64,000 nt of DNA from NCBI RefSeq assembly GCF_013618475.1, contig NZ_JABJVN010000008.1:168545-232544 (forward strand), in the 5' to 3' direction. Below the pieces are notes generated by a model. That model had not been told where the DNA came from. It made no database searches and saw nothing but the letters and a program-made list of their open reading frames with translations. The stretch is from Saccharibacillus deserti (GTDB taxonomy: Bacteria; Bacillota; Bacilli; Paenibacillales; Paenibacillaceae). This document shows, piece after piece, positions 33,643-43,073 of the stretch (the stretch's first letter is position 1; each line of letters starts with the position of its first letter). The position numbers and the translations under genes are program-made.

Positions 33643-34287
33643 TTATCGGCTGTCTTGTAGGCGCACCGCCTGCACCGTGATCTGCACCGCAATACGCAGA
33701 GCTTCGAGCAGCGTCTCCTGCGGAAGCGAAGGCAGCGAAGGCTTGAGCGCGGCGAGACGGGTCGAAGCCGGAAAATGGATAAATCCCGCAAGCGCCTGCG
33801 ATTTTTCCGTGTTCAAATCATCCAGCAGCGCATACATCGTATTGTTGCAGATATACGTTCCGGCCGTATTCGATACCGCCGAAGGAATACCCGCCGCGCA
33901 GAGCGCCTGCGAGATTTCACGGATCGGCAGCGTCGCAAACAGTCCATCCGGTCCTCCAACGCGAATCGGTTCGTCTCTCGGACTGCGGCCCGCATTGTCG
34001 GCATACCGCTCCGTGTCTTTGACGTTGATCGCGATCCGCTCCGGAGTGACGGCCGTTCTTCCCGCCGCCAGACCGCAGGCGATCACGGCATCCGGACTCA
34101 GCCGCTTCACTTCGTCCAGCAGCGCTGCCGCTCCCGCATCGTAACGGACCGGAAGCAGCAGCGTGTGCAGTTCCACATCCGTATATCCTTCTCCCAAAAA
34201 TCCGACGCCGATCTGCTCCAGCAGTTCCTGCGTCGGATTGATCGGCGATTCGCCGAACGGTTCAAAGCCCGAAATCAAAATATTCAT
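33643..34287 (-). CDS. pcp: Pyrrolidone-carboxylate peptidase (pyroglutamyl peptidase I)
   Basis: 214 residues from the ATG at 34285-34287 with an AAAGGAGA site. C15 peptidase with complete triad: Glu83 (GRTAVTPERIAIN), Cys147 (SNTAGTYICNN) and His171 (AGFIHFPA); the N-terminal LISGFEPFGESPINPTQ binds the pyroglutamyl ring. It removes N-terminal pyroglutamate from peptides in the cytosol. The length equals that of known bacterial enzymes (about 215). Transcribed alone. Confidence 0.96.
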   Translation of the reverse strand: MNILISGFEPFGESPINPTQELLEQIGVGFLGEGYTDVELHTLLLPVRYDAGAAALLDEVKRLSPDAVIACGLAAGRTAVTPERIAINVKDTERYADNAGRSPRDEPIRVGGPDGLFATLPIREISQALCAAGIPSAVSNTAGTYICNNTMYALLDDLNTEKSQALAGFIHFPASTRLAALKPSLPSLPQETLLEALRIAVQITVQAVRLQDSR

Positions 34288-34478
34288 CTCTATTCTCCTT
34301 TGTCGTCGATAAATCGGTCTTAAGACCGAGTCCTTTTCAACCTGCTGCACGAGGCGCCGGTCCGCACACCAGGCGTATAGTGAACCTAAAGAGTCTACGG
34401 GTGGTCGGATTTAACTTGCAGAACGGATTCGGCACGCCTGACCGGTACATAAATATAAAATATAGAGGAGAGGTTGTT

Positions 34479-34994
34479 ATGTCAAAAAAAGCGATTTTGG
34501 GTCCGCTGCTCATTTTGTTGGGGGCGTATCTGCTGCTCGGCCAAGGAACCGGGATGAATTCGGGCATGATTTTCGGCTATTTCTGGGCTTCGCTGTTCAT
34601 CCTTCCGCTGGGACTGTTCTTCCATTGGATGTATTTCTCGATGACGCACGGACGCGCTCCCGGCCTGTTGATTCCCGGCGGGATTCTGGTTACGGTCGCG
34701 ATCGTATGCCAGGCCGCGATGCTGTTCGACAGTTGGGACGTCATGTGGCCGGGATTCATTCTCGCGCCGGCCGTCGGTCTGTTCGAATTCTACTGCTTCG
34801 GAGGCCGCAACCGCTGGCTGCTGATCCCCATCAATATTCTGACGGTGCTGTCGCTGCTCTTCTTTGCGGTATTCTCGATCGAAGCGCTGACGACACGTAC
34901 ATTCATGGAGCAACCCCTGCTGGCTTTCGTGCTGATCGTGCTGGGCGCTCTCCTGCTCTTTCCTTTCGGTAAAAATGCCAAAGCCAAAATCTGA
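34479..34994 (+). CDS. Small membrane protein, LiaI/LiaF-N-like
   Basis: 171 residues from the ATG at 34479 (AGAGGAGAGG site). Five hydrophobic segments; the first, AILGPLLILLGAYLLLGQG, resembles the LiaI-LiaF-like/DUF5668 membrane repeat seen in Bacillota envelope-stress proteins, and the last (LLAFVLIVLGALLLFPFG) is similar, hinting at an internal duplication. Function unknown. Transcribed alone, convergent with the acyltransferase gene. Confidence 0.65.
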   Translation: MSKKAILGPLLILLGAYLLLGQGTGMNSGMIFGYFWASLFILPLGLFFHWMYFSMTHGRAPGLLIPGGILVTVAIVCQAAMLFDSWDVMWPGFILAPAVGLFEFYCFGGRNRWLLIPINILTVLSLLFFAVFSIEALTTRTFMEQPLLAFVLIVLGALLLFPFGKNAKAKI

Positions 34995-35075
34995 TCGGCT
35001 TCACGCTGCGCTTTTTCCAAATACAGGGTGGCTTCCGTACCGGGTTCCGGTCCGCCGGAGCCGAACGCCGCGCAC

Positions 35076-35126
35076 AGCGAAAAGCCCCGTTTTTTCGCAC
35101 CGAGCGAAAAACGGGGCTTTCGTCTG
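35076..35126. terminator. Bidirectional terminator
   Basis: AAAGCCCCGTTTTTTCGC pairs with GCGAAAAACGGGGCTTT (about 35080-35120), one bulge, small loop, between convergent genes. Confidence 0.88.
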
Positions 35127-35172
35127 CCGGGGAGGCTTCTCCCCGCTTGCAGGGAAGCTTCCCGGGCCGTAC

Positions 35173-37086
35173 TCAGGAACTCTTCAGCGCTTCGATCAGC
35201 AGCTGCGTATAGGCTCTTGCACCGGCCGGCATCAGGTGAACGCCGTCCCGTGCAAAGTAGTCGTCGCGTCCGGCACTGGCCGAATACCAATCGATCAGAA
35301 GAACCCGGTCGTCGCGCTGCGCGGCGCGCTCCAACGCGCTGTTGACGACACTCTCCCAGGGACGCGGCACGCGGGTATTGACCAGAATGATCTTCTTGGC
35401 TTCGGGCAGCTTTGCCAGCAGGCCGTCGAGCTGTTCATCCGTAAACGAACCGTTCGTGCCCAACTGGATCACGACCGTCGCTCCGATCTCTCCCTGCGCC
35501 TCCAACTGGTCGATCAGTGCCGGCGCCTGCGACATCTGGCGTCCGACCAGTCCGTCGACCTGGATCCCCGGCAGCTCCGCCGTCAGGTACGGCTCGATAT
35601 CGAGCATAACCGAATCGCCGATCGCCGTCATGCCGACCCCGGTTCCCGCCGGCAGCGGACTGCCGGATGCGTCATCCACGGCCTCCGACCCGGTGCCGGC
35701 GGAGGCCTGCGCCGGATCCGCGGCCGGAGCCTGCACGGCAGGGGTATCCGTTCCGGCATAAGGCGTCTGCGCTTCGGCCGGAGGAGCCAGGCGGTTCATG
35801 GCGAAGCCAAGCACCAGCACAAGCGCCGCGGTTCCCGCGAGTGTCCGAAGCAGCCGCTTGCGGCCGATATCGGGTTCGCGCATGACCCGCTTCCACCATC
35901 TGCCGAACGCGCCGGTACGTACCGGCTGTTCGATATAGCGGTACGACAACGCCGCAAGCACGAAGCTGACCAGCAGCTGCAGCAGGATGCGGGTCATGTT
36001 CGGTCCGCCCGTATTGACGAGCGGCGTCGTCAATACGATCACGGGATAATGCCACAGATAGAGCCCGTAGGAGCGCGCGCCGATCCAGCGCAGCGGCTTG
36101 GCGCCGAGTATGCTGCCGAGGCGGCAGGCCGGATGGGCCAGCGCCGCCACCAGAATGGTGGTGGCAAGCGACAGCAGGACCATGCCGCCGCGGTACAGGA
36201 ACGTCCCGTAGTCGTTGGACTTGAAGATCAGCACCGCGATCACGATCAGGCAGACCGTCGCCGTAATATCGAGCGTCTTCGTCGCCGACTTGGAGATATT
36301 CGTCTTCAGCTTGCGGCTCGGCCAGACCACGGCCAACGCCGCGCCGATCAGCAGCGAGAACAGGCGCGTATCGGTGCCGTAATAGACACGGCTCGGATCT
36401 TCGCCCGGATGGTACATGATCCCCATCGCGAGTGCCGAAGCCAGCGAGAGTCCGGCCAGCACAAGCGCAAGCTTACCCCGGTTCTTCTGGGCGAGGACAA
36501 GTCCGATCCCGAGCAGCACCGGCCAGAAGATGTAGAACTGCTCTTCGACCGCAAGCGACCAGAGATGGCCAAGCGGCGACAGGGGACCGAAGCTCTCGAA
36601 GTACGAAACTTCGTGGAAGATCAGCCACCAGTTGCTGTAATAGAACAAGGCGGCCGGAACATCGCCGAGCATCGCCGGAAGCCGGCTCCGATCGACCAGA
36701 ATCGACCACAAGACCGTCGCCAGCACGACCGCCAGCATCGCCGGAAGCAGCCGTTTGGCCCGGCGGATCCAGAAATCTTTCATATCGAAGCGGCCGGTCC
36801 GGTCCCACTGCGCCAGCAGGATATCCGTAATCAGGTAGCCCGACAATACGAAGAACATGGTTACACCCAGCAGTCCTCCCGGTGCCCACTGCGTATGAAG
36901 ATGATAAAAAATGACGGCCAGCACCGCAAGCGCACGCAGTCCGTCCAGTCCCGGCATGTATCGGCCCGCGCCCGGTTTGGGCTGCTCGGCCGCCGGGTCA
37001 CGGCGCCGAGGCGGCGGGGAATCGTTTCCGGCATAACGCCGATTTTCGCTTTTCGCCTCGTTGCCTGCATATCGTCCGTTGCTCAT
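35173..37086 (-). CDS. OatA-type peptidoglycan/cell-wall O-acyltransferase
   Basis: 637 residues. A 42-residue charged N-terminus with two RYAGN copies precedes an acyltransferase-3 domain of about ten membrane helices: GLDGLRALAVLAVIFYH (catalytic His), GVTMFFVLSGYLIT, FWIRRAKRLLPA, HLWSLAVEEQFYIFWPVLL. An Ala/Pro/Thr linker (about 425-475) leads to an extracellular SGNH domain with AIGDSVMLD (nucleophile Ser), QLGTNGS and DGVHLMPAG (Asp/His). This two-part layout is that of OatA, which acetylates wall muropeptides or teichoic polymers. Transcribed alone. Confidence 0.9.
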   Translation of the reverse strand: MSNGRYAGNEAKSENRRYAGNDSPPPRRRDPAAEQPKPGAGRYMPGLDGLRALAVLAVIFYHLHTQWAPGGLLGVTMFFVLSGYLITDILLAQWDRTGRFDMKDFWIRRAKRLLPAMLAVVLATVLWSILVDRSRLPAMLGDVPAALFYYSNWWLIFHEVSYFESFGPLSPLGHLWSLAVEEQFYIFWPVLLGIGLVLAQKNRGKLALVLAGLSLASALAMGIMYHPGEDPSRVYYGTDTRLFSLLIGAALAVVWPSRKLKTNISKSATKTLDITATVCLIVIAVLIFKSNDYGTFLYRGGMVLLSLATTILVAALAHPACRLGSILGAKPLRWIGARSYGLYLWHYPVIVLTTPLVNTGGPNMTRILLQLLVSFVLAALSYRYIEQPVRTGAFGRWWKRVMREPDIGRKRLLRTLAGTAALVLVLGFAMNRLAPPAEAQTPYAGTDTPAVQAPAADPAQASAGTGSEAVDDASGSPLPAGTGVGMTAIGDSVMLDIEPYLTAELPGIQVDGLVGRQMSQAPALIDQLEAQGEIGATVVIQLGTNGSFTDEQLDGLLAKLPEAKKIILVNTRVPRPWESVVNSALERAAQRDDRVLLIDWYSASAGRDDYFARDGVHLMPAGARAYTQLLIEALKSS

Positions 37087-37284
37087 GGCCTCTGCCCTTT
37101 CGACATCTCGAATAGTCCGATTTTTGAAAATCTAAGTTCTATTATAGCAGGCCCCCGATGGATATCTAGAATGAGGCTGGAGAAAGTTTACAGGAACGTG
37201 CGAAACATTTGAATTTTAACTGAGCAACCGATAAGATAAGCGGGATTGCGCAGTATACCCATGCCGAAAGCGAGGCTCACATCT

Positions 37285-37758
37285 ATGTTCGAATGGATTC
37301 GGGAATTGGACTTGTTCTGGCAGTACGCGGCTCTATTTCTTCTGGCGGCCGCCCCTTCACTCGATATTTTTATCGTCGTCCCTCTCGGCATCCTTTGGGG
37401 TCTTCCCCCGGTTGCCGTCTCGATCATCGGATTCGCGGGCAATTTCCTTATGGTAATCCTGATCGGATTGTTTTTTGCGCGGGTATCCGCATGGATGGAG
37501 CGTCAGCGTCTCAAGAAAGGCCGGACCTCTTCTTCCAAAAGAGAAACGCGGGCCAGGCGAATCTGGGAAAAATACGGCGTGCCCGGTCTGGCTCTGGTCG
37601 CTCCGGCTATGGTCGGAACCGATATCGCCGCGGTACTCGCCCTGTCGTTCGGTTCTTCACGGCGTTGGGTGATGGGCTGGATGGCGGTCAGTCTGACCGT
37701 ATGGACCGTCATCATGGCCGTCGGTTCCGTGTACGGATTGAGCTACGCGAAGCAGTAA
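37285..37758 (+). CDS. Small multidrug export family-like membrane protein
   Basis: 157 residues from the ATG at 37285, which has a GAGG box 9 bases upstream; two earlier ATGs have none. Four hydrophobic segments with LLAAAPSLDIFIVVPLGILWGLPP at the start, a basic cytosolic loop (ERQRLKKGRTSSSKRETRARR), and YGVPGLALVAPAMVGTDIAAVLALSFG, the conserved second-half motif of the PF06695-type proteins. The family name rests on old evidence; transport is not demonstrated. Convergent with potD. Confidence 0.7.
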   Translation: MFEWIRELDLFWQYAALFLLAAAPSLDIFIVVPLGILWGLPPVAVSIIGFAGNFLMVILIGLFFARVSAWMERQRLKKGRTSSSKRETRARRIWEKYGVPGLALVAPAMVGTDIAAVLALSFGSSRRWVMGWMAVSLTVWTVIMAVGSVYGLSYAKQ

Positions 37759-37795
37759 CCTCCTCCCGAAAGCCTTCCCTGGCTTATCGGACTCA

Positions 37796-37835
37796 AAAAC
37801 CCGTTTGCGCCTGGGCGCAAACGGGTTTTTTGGGT
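37796..37835. terminator. Bidirectional terminator after potD
   Basis: Perfect AAACCCGTTTGCGCC/GGCGCAAACGGGTTT stem with a TTTTTT tail on the plus strand and AAAA for the minus strand. Confidence 0.92.
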
Positions 37836-37863
37836 GATATTTTTGGGCACACCGATTTTAACT

Positions 37864-38934
37864 TTATGAACCGTTCATCTTGAACTGAAGGAACAGCTCG
37901 TTGTAACGGACCAGCATCTTTTTGCCCAAATTCTCGTACACTTCAAGCTGCGCCGTCAGCTCGTCGGACGGATAGAAACGCTCGTCGCCCGAAATCTCTT
38001 CCGGCAGCAGCGCAAGCGCCGCGTCGTTCGGCGTCGAATACCCGACATACTCCGTATTTTGCGCATTCACTTCGGGATCGAGCATAAAGTTGATAAATGC
38101 CATCGCTCCGTCGACATTCTGCGCCGTTTTCGGAACGACCATGTTGTCGAAGTACAGATTGGACCCTTCTTTGGGCACCACATAGTCGAGTTCTTCGTTC
38201 TCGCCCATGATCTCCGAAGCGTCGCCCGAGAATACGAGTCCCGCCGCCGCTTCGCCGTTCGCAAGCAGCAGCTTGATCTCGTCGCCGACGATCGCTTTGA
38301 CATTCGGAGACAGCTGCATCAGATGATCCAGCGCCTGCTGCAGATGGGCTTCGTTCGTATCGTTCAGCGAATACCCCTGGCTGACAAGCCCGGTTCCGAT
38401 CACTTCCCGCGCTCCGTCCGTCAGCAGAACGTCGTTGCGGAGCGTCGGGTCCCACAGGTCTTTCCAGCTTTCGAAAGTCAGATCCGTCAGATCGGGGTTG
38501 TAGACCACGCCGAGCGTTCCCCAGAAATACGGCATCGAATAGGCGTTGCCCGGATCGAACGACAAATCGAGAAACTTGGGATCGATATACTTCATATTCG
38601 GAATCTTGGCATGATCGAGCGGAATGAGCAGTTTCTCTTCCCGCATCTTCTCGATCGCATAATCGGACGGGATCGCCACATCGAACGTCGTACCGCCCTG
38701 CTCGATCTTGGTCAGCATCGCTTCGTTCGAATCGAATGTCTGATAGATAACCGTGATACCCGTTTCCTCCTGGAAGCGGTCGAGCAGTTCGGGATCGATA
38801 TAATCGCCCCAATTGTAGATGGTCAGCGTGTTGCCGCTGCTGTATCCCTCGCTCGAGTTCAAGCGGTTCGCCAGAAACATCAGCGCGAAAGCCGCAGCCA
38901 GAATCAGGATCAGCGTGCGCGTCATCGATTTCAT
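37864..38934 (-). CDS. potD: Spermidine/putrescine ABC transporter substrate-binding protein
   Basis: 356 residues. PotD family: NTLTIYNWGDYIDPELLDRF at the N-terminus of the mature part, DVAIPSDYAIEKM, YSMPYFWGTLGVVYN, and VVPKEGSNLYFDNMVVP are ligand-binding hallmarks. The N-terminal hydrophobic helix (about 5-22) has no lipobox cysteine, so the protein may be membrane-anchored by an uncleaved helix rather than lipidated, unlike many Gram-positive relatives. It is the last gene of potABCD, overlapping potC by four bases. Confidence 0.93.
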   Translation of the reverse strand: MKSMTRTLILILAAAFALMFLANRLNSSEGYSSGNTLTIYNWGDYIDPELLDRFQEETGITVIYQTFDSNEAMLTKIEQGGTTFDVAIPSDYAIEKMREEKLLIPLDHAKIPNMKYIDPKFLDLSFDPGNAYSMPYFWGTLGVVYNPDLTDLTFESWKDLWDPTLRNDVLLTDGAREVIGTGLVSQGYSLNDTNEAHLQQALDHLMQLSPNVKAIVGDEIKLLLANGEAAAGLVFSGDASEIMGENEELDYVVPKEGSNLYFDNMVVPKTAQNVDGAMAFINFMLDPEVNAQNTEYVGYSTPNDAALALLPEEISGDERFYPSDELTAQLEVYENLGKKMLVRYNELFLQFKMNGS

Positions 38935-39752
38935 TCCGGCACCCCCATTCGCGCGGCCGCATCGGCCAGCTTGCGCTTTTCGCCGCGGCGCATCGAAATA
39001 TAGTAGGCGACAACGAGGAACACGGTGAACAGGAAGATCAGCGTGGACAGCGCATTGATCGACAGCGAGACGCCCTGCCGCGCCCGCGAGTAGATTTCGA
39101 CAGCAAGTGTCGAATACCCGCTGCCCGTTACGAAGAACGTGACGGCAAAATCGTCCAGCGAATACGTCAGCGCCATGAAGAAACCGCTGAAGATGCCGGG
39201 ACGAATAAACGGCAGCACGACTTTGGTGAATACATCGCGCTTGCTCGCTCCGAGATCGCGCGCCGCGTCAAGCAGCGTCGGGCTCATCTCCTGCAGTCTC
39301 GGCAGGATCATCAGCACCGTGATCGGGATACTGAACGCCACGTGCGAGATCAGCACCGAAGCGAAACCGAGCTTGATTCCCACCATCGTGAACAGGATGA
39401 GGAACGAAGCGCCGATGATGACATCGGGACTGACGATCAGCACATTGTTGAGCGACAGCAGCGTATTCTTGAGCCGCGCGCGCCGCATATTCTCGATCGC
39501 GAGCGATCCGAATACCCCGATGATCGTTGCGATCGTCGAAGACAGAAGAGCGATGACCAGCGTATTGATCACGATGATGATCAGCCGGGTATCCGCGAAC
39601 ACTTCTTTGTAGTAATCCAGCGTAAAGCTTTCAAAGCCGTGCATCGTGCCGCCGCTGTTGAACGAATAGAACATCAGGTACAGGATCGGCGCATACAGAA
39701 CGGCGAAGACCAGCACCAGATACAGATTGGAGATTCCGTTCTTCTTTCTCAT
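38931..39752 (-). CDS. potC: Spermidine/putrescine ABC transporter permease PotC
   Basis: 273 residues, six membrane helices. PotC motifs: LVFAVLYAPILYLMFYSFN, and the ATPase-docking loop [26 protein letters not shown] (about 165-190). The C-terminal TM is followed by a basic tail. It forms the polyamine channel with PotB and is coupled to potB and potD by four-base overlaps. Confidence 0.94.
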   Translation of the reverse strand: MRKKNGISNLYLVLVFAVLYAPILYLMFYSFNSGGTMHGFESFTLDYYKEVFADTRLIIIVINTLVIALLSSTIATIIGVFGSLAIENMRRARLKNTLLSLNNVLIVSPDVIIGASFLILFTMVGIKLGFASVLISHVAFSIPITVLMILPRLQEMSPTLLDAARDLGASKRDVFTKVVLPFIRPGIFSGFFMALTYSLDDFAVTFFVTGSGYSTLAVEIYSRARQGVSLSINALSTLIFLFTVFLVVAYYISMRRGEKRKLADAAARMGVPE

Positions 39753-40567
39753 TTGCGCACCCCCTTCCGGCTGCCGCCGGTAAGGAACATGATGACGGCC
39801 ATCGCGACGATCAGGAATACGGCGACGGTCGAACCCATGCCCCAGTCCTGCGTGACCAGAAAGTGCTGTTCGATCGCCGTACCGAGCGTGATGACTTTGT
39901 TGCCGGCGATCAGACGCGTAATCATGAACAGCGACAGCGCCGGGATAAACACGGAGATGCAGCCCGATTTGACGCCCGAGAGCGTCAGCGGGAAAATGAC
40001 CCGGCGGAACGTGATCCAGCCCGAAGCGCCCAGATCGCGGGCGGCATCGGTAAGCGACACGTTCAGTTCCTCGAGGGCGTTATAGATCGGCATGATCATG
40101 AACGGCACGAAGATATAGATCGACACGAAAACGAAGCTTCCGCTTGTAAACAGCAGCTGCTGCTCGCCGAATCCGATCGAGCCGAGCAGCGCATTGATCG
40201 GACCGCTCGTGCCGAAGATGCCGATAAACGCATACGTCTTGAGCAGCAGATTGATCCAGGTCGGCAGGATGATGAGCAGAAGCCACAGCTGCTTGTGCTT
40301 GGTCCGCGTCAGCAGATACGCCGCCGGATACGCGATCAGCAGCGAGAACAGCGTAATGAGGAACGCGTACCAGAACGAACTCAGCGTCATGCTCAGATAT
40401 ACGGGAGTAAAGAAGTCCGCATAGTTCGACAGGGTAAAACGTCCCGATACATCGAACAGCGAATAATAGACGACCAGCACGACAGGCGCGATCACAAACA
40501 GCACGACCCAGAGGTAATACGGAATATAGGCGAGCGACCGCGCGTTTACGTTGTCCTTATCTTTCAT
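39749..40567 (-). CDS. potB: Spermidine/putrescine ABC transporter permease PotB
   Basis: 272 residues, six membrane helices. PotB motifs: [21 protein letters not shown] at the N-terminus, [21 protein letters not shown], and docking loop [26 protein letters not shown]. The start overlaps the potA stop by 11 bases, showing tight translational coupling in the pot operon. Confidence 0.94.
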   Translation of the reverse strand: MKDKDNVNARSLAYIPYYLWVVLFVIAPVVLVVYYSLFDVSGRFTLSNYADFFTPVYLSMTLSSFWYAFLITLFSLLIAYPAAYLLTRTKHKQLWLLLIILPTWINLLLKTYAFIGIFGTSGPINALLGSIGFGEQQLLFTSGSFVFVSIYIFVPFMIMPIYNALEELNVSLTDAARDLGASGWITFRRVIFPLTLSGVKSGCISVFIPALSLFMITRLIAGNKVITLGTAIEQHFLVTQDWGMGSTVAVFLIVAMAVIMFLTGGSRKGVRK

Positions 40568-41684
40568 TCGCGCCGACCCCGGTTTCTTCTTCGTCCTCCT
40601 CGTAAGCCTCGAGCCGGCGGTCGAATTCTTCTTCCGTTTCGCCGAAACGCATAACGTGGATCGCTTCCGGATCGAACGTCAGTCCGATGCGGGCGCCGAC
40701 TTCGGCGCGTTTGGTGGAATGGACAAGCCATTCATGCCCGGAATCGTCGTAGCAGCTGATCTCGTAATGGACGCCCCGGAACAGCTGCGAATCGACGCGG
40801 ACCTGCATCTTGCCGGCTTCCGGCGTCGTGATCTCCAGATCTTCCGGACGGACGACGATCTCGATCGGTTCGCCGGGACGCAGCCCCGCATCGACACATT
40901 CGTAGCGCCGTCCGTTGAACTCGACCAGATAGTCTTCGATCATGATGCCCGGCACGATATTCGACTCGCCGATAAAATCGGCCACGAAGCGGTTGATCGG
41001 CTCGTCATAAATGTCGTTCGGCGTGCCGCTCTGTTCGATCCGGCCCTGGTTCATGACGAAAATATAATCCGACATCGCCAGCGCCTCTTCCTGGTCGTGC
41101 GTGACGAAGATGAACGTGATGCCCAGACGCTGCTGCAGCTCGCGCAGGACGTACTGCATCTCGGTACGCAGCTTGAGGTCGAGCGCGGACAGCGGCTCGT
41201 CGAGCAGCAGCACTTCCGGCTCGTTCACGATCGCCCGGGCGATCGCCACGCGCTGGCGCTGGCCGCCGGACATCTCGGTAATCCCGCGGCTTTCGTAACC
41301 GTCGAGATTGACCATTTTCAGCGCTTCGGCCACTTTGGCCGCTACGACGTTCTGCTTCATTTTTTTGATCCGCAGGCCGAATGCGACGTTCTCGAACACA
41401 TTTAGATGCGGGAAAAGGGCATAGTCCTGAAATACGGTATTGACCTGTCTTTTCTCCGGCGGCACTTTGTTGATGACCCGCCCGCCCAGATAAATCGAAC
41501 CTTCCGTCGGCTCCATGAATCCCGCGATCATACGCAGGATGGTCGTTTTGCCGCAGCCCGAAGGACCGAGCAGCGTGTAGAACTTGCCCCGCTCGATTTC
41601 GAAATCGATCTTTTTGAGTACGGTCAGTCCGTCTTCGTACTGCTTCGTTACGGACTCGAAACGAATGATGTGCGGATCTGCGAT
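40557..41684 (-). CDS. potA: Spermidine/putrescine ABC transporter ATPase, start codon ATC
   Basis: 375 residues if translation begins at ATC (41682-41684). ABC ATPase followed by a TOBE domain: Walker [11 protein letters not shown]-loop [10 protein letters not shown], signature [14 protein letters not shown], Walker [13 protein letters not shown], switch [12 protein letters not shown]; the C-terminal 130 residues form the TOBE sensor. Homology runs through the start region as [14 protein letters not shown], but no ATG, GTG or TTG lies in frame between the GGAGG site (41694-41698) and Walker A. The only codons at proper spacing are two ATC (41685-41687, 41682-41684). The first ATG is inside the ATPase fold, after Walker A, and would yield a dead protein. 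Either a rare ATC start or a point mutation from ATG. Confidence 0.88.
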   Translation of the reverse strand: MADPHIIRFESVTKQYEDGLTVLKKIDFEIERGKFYTLLGPSGCGKTTILRMIAGFMEPTEGSIYLGGRVINKVPPEKRQVNTVFQDYALFPHLNVFENVAFGLRIKKMKQNVVAAKVAEALKMVNLDGYESRGITEMSGGQRQRVAIARAIVNEPEVLLLDEPLSALDLKLRTEMQYVLRELQQRLGITFIFVTHDQEEALAMSDYIFVMNQGRIEQSGTPNDIYDEPINRFVADFIGESNIVPGIMIEDYLVEFNGRRYECVDAGLRPGEPIEIVVRPEDLEITTPEAGKMQVRVDSQLFRGVHYEISCYDDSGHEWLVHSTKRAEVGARIGLTFDPEAIHVMRFGETEEEFDRRLEAYEEDEEETGVGANER

Positions 41685-41816
41685 GATGAAACCCCTCCTC
41701 TGGCAACAGGATATCCGGACCCCGATCGGCTCCGGTCGTTTTCTGTCATTTGGCTGTATCGTTAACCTGTTTCTAACCGTTATTCTATAGAAAAAAACGC
41801 ATAAACGCTACATTTC

Positions 41817-41846
41817 TATGTATGCGGACGTCGCTTTCTTGGTCAA
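41817..41846 (-). promoter_or_regulatory. Predicted promoter of the pot operon
   Basis: On the minus strand: TTGACC (41841-41846), an 18-base spacer and TACATA (41817-41822), about 130 bases upstream of potA. A short inverted repeat TACAT-TTCT-ATGTA overlaps the -10. Confidence 0.5.
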
Positions 41847-41879
41847 ATTCTCCGAAAACCGCCCGCTTCCAGCCCGATC

Positions 41880-43073
41880 TTAAAACTTGTATTTGCGCAT
41901 GATCGGCACGCCGACCCGGTTCAGCAGAGGCGACAGCAGCGCCCAGCCTGTTCGGCGCCAGGGCGGCAGATGCCGATCGTATACGGCGCTGTATTCGATC
42001 TCCGCTTCCGCGCCGCGGTTGCGTTTGAACTGCGCCGCTCCGGCACTCTCGTGCAGCAGCCCGCCTTCTTCCGCCGCCAGACTCAGCAGCAGGGCCGACA
42101 GCATGCGGTACAGCCCGGTCTCCTGCGCGATGCCCGTATCGTAGCCGAACACGGGCGTCGTCATGATCCCGCCTTGCAGGTAATAACCGAGCACGGCATC
42201 GAGCCGGCCGCTTGACCGGGAGCGCAGCGCATACAGCTTCAGCAGTCCCAGATGCAGCGCCTGTTCGAAGAACAGCGGCGTAAATACCGGGTTGTGCGAC
42301 GAGTATTTGTCGATATACAGCAGCCGGTACAGCTCGGCCAGGCGCGGCGCGTCCGCGGCCTGCAGCCGATCCGGGCCGCAGACGTCATACCCGTGTTTGT
42401 CCAGCAGCCGATAATCGCGTTTGTGGAGCCAGCGGGCTTTCGACGGAATTTTGTCCGGCGCATCGTACAGATAGACCTGCCGGCTCGGTACAAGCCGGAA
42501 GCCCTTGTCGGTCAGCGTATCGAGATACACGGGCGTCGTGCGGCGGTTCAGCGACCGGAAGACGATCGAGTGGTCCGGGAACTCCCGAAGCAGCAGCTCC
42601 ACCGCCGAAGAGATCGCTTCCGCGTCCAGTTCCGGATAGAGATTCGTCGACAGCAGCCGATTGTTGACCTGTACCGCCCGATTGAACCGCGAAGCCTTGA
42701 GCAGCAGTCCGGCCGGCGTCAGCAGGGCACCCAGCGCCGCCCGGGCCGCGCGCGACTCCAGCATGGACAGCTCTTCGCGCGCATAGCTGATGTAATGCGT
42801 ATAAGGAGAAAATACGTAGGAATCGCCGTATTCCCGATCGCCCACGCTGAGCGGAAGCGTTACGCCAAGCGCTTCATGTCTCAAGGCGCGCAGCTTCGTA
42901 TCCACGTTCGCGATCAGCGCCGGGACGCTCCGGCTCTGCATGGCGGCCAGCCAGCGCAGCGTGGACGCTTCGTCCTCGGACGGATTGCTGTACGGCGAAT
43001 GGCCGCCCGGGTTCTCTTTTTCCGCCAGCAAACGTTCCAGATTCTTGCCTTCATACAGGTTCCATCCGGTCAT
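41880..43073 (-). CDS. GNAT-like acyltransferase, last gene of the KAS III cluster
   Basis: 397 residues, no signal peptide. The second half (about 230-380) has acetyltransferase-like features: RLAELYRLLYIDKYSSHNPVFTPLFFEQALHLG, LDAVLGYYLQGGIMTTPVFGYDTG, and ESAGAAQFKRNRGAEAEIEY, a pattern seen in GNAT/FemAB-type proteins. The first half is not recognised. The start overlaps the upstream adenylating-enzyme gene by 23 bases, indicating coupling. It probably transfers an acyl group in the pathway of the cluster; substrate unknown. Confidence 0.6.
   Translation of the reverse strand: MTGWNLYEGKNLERLLAEKENPGGHSPYSNPSEDEASTLRWLAAMQSRSVPALIANVDTKLRALRHEALGVTLPLSVGDREYGDSYVFSPYTHYISYAREELSMLESRAARAALGALLTPAGLLLKASRFNRAVQVNNRLLSTNLYPELDAEAISSAVELLLREFPDHSIVFRSLNRRTTPVYLDTLTDKGFRLVPSRQVYLYDAPDKIPSKARWLHKRDYRLLDKHGYDVCGPDRLQAADAPRLAELYRLLYIDKYSSHNPVFTPLFFEQALHLGLLKLYALRSRSSGRLDAVLGYYLQGGIMTTPVFGYDTGIAQETGLYRMLSALLLSLAAEEGGLLHESAGAAQFKRNRGAEAEIEYSAVYDRHLPPWRRTGWALLSPLLNRVGVPIMRKYKF

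Noticed and set aside
34975..37212. Open frame of about 745 codons on the plus strand opposite the OatA-type gene
   Set aside because: Shadow of high-GC codon bias; very Arg/Gln-rich, no start signal, and the opposite strand encodes a clear acyltransferase.
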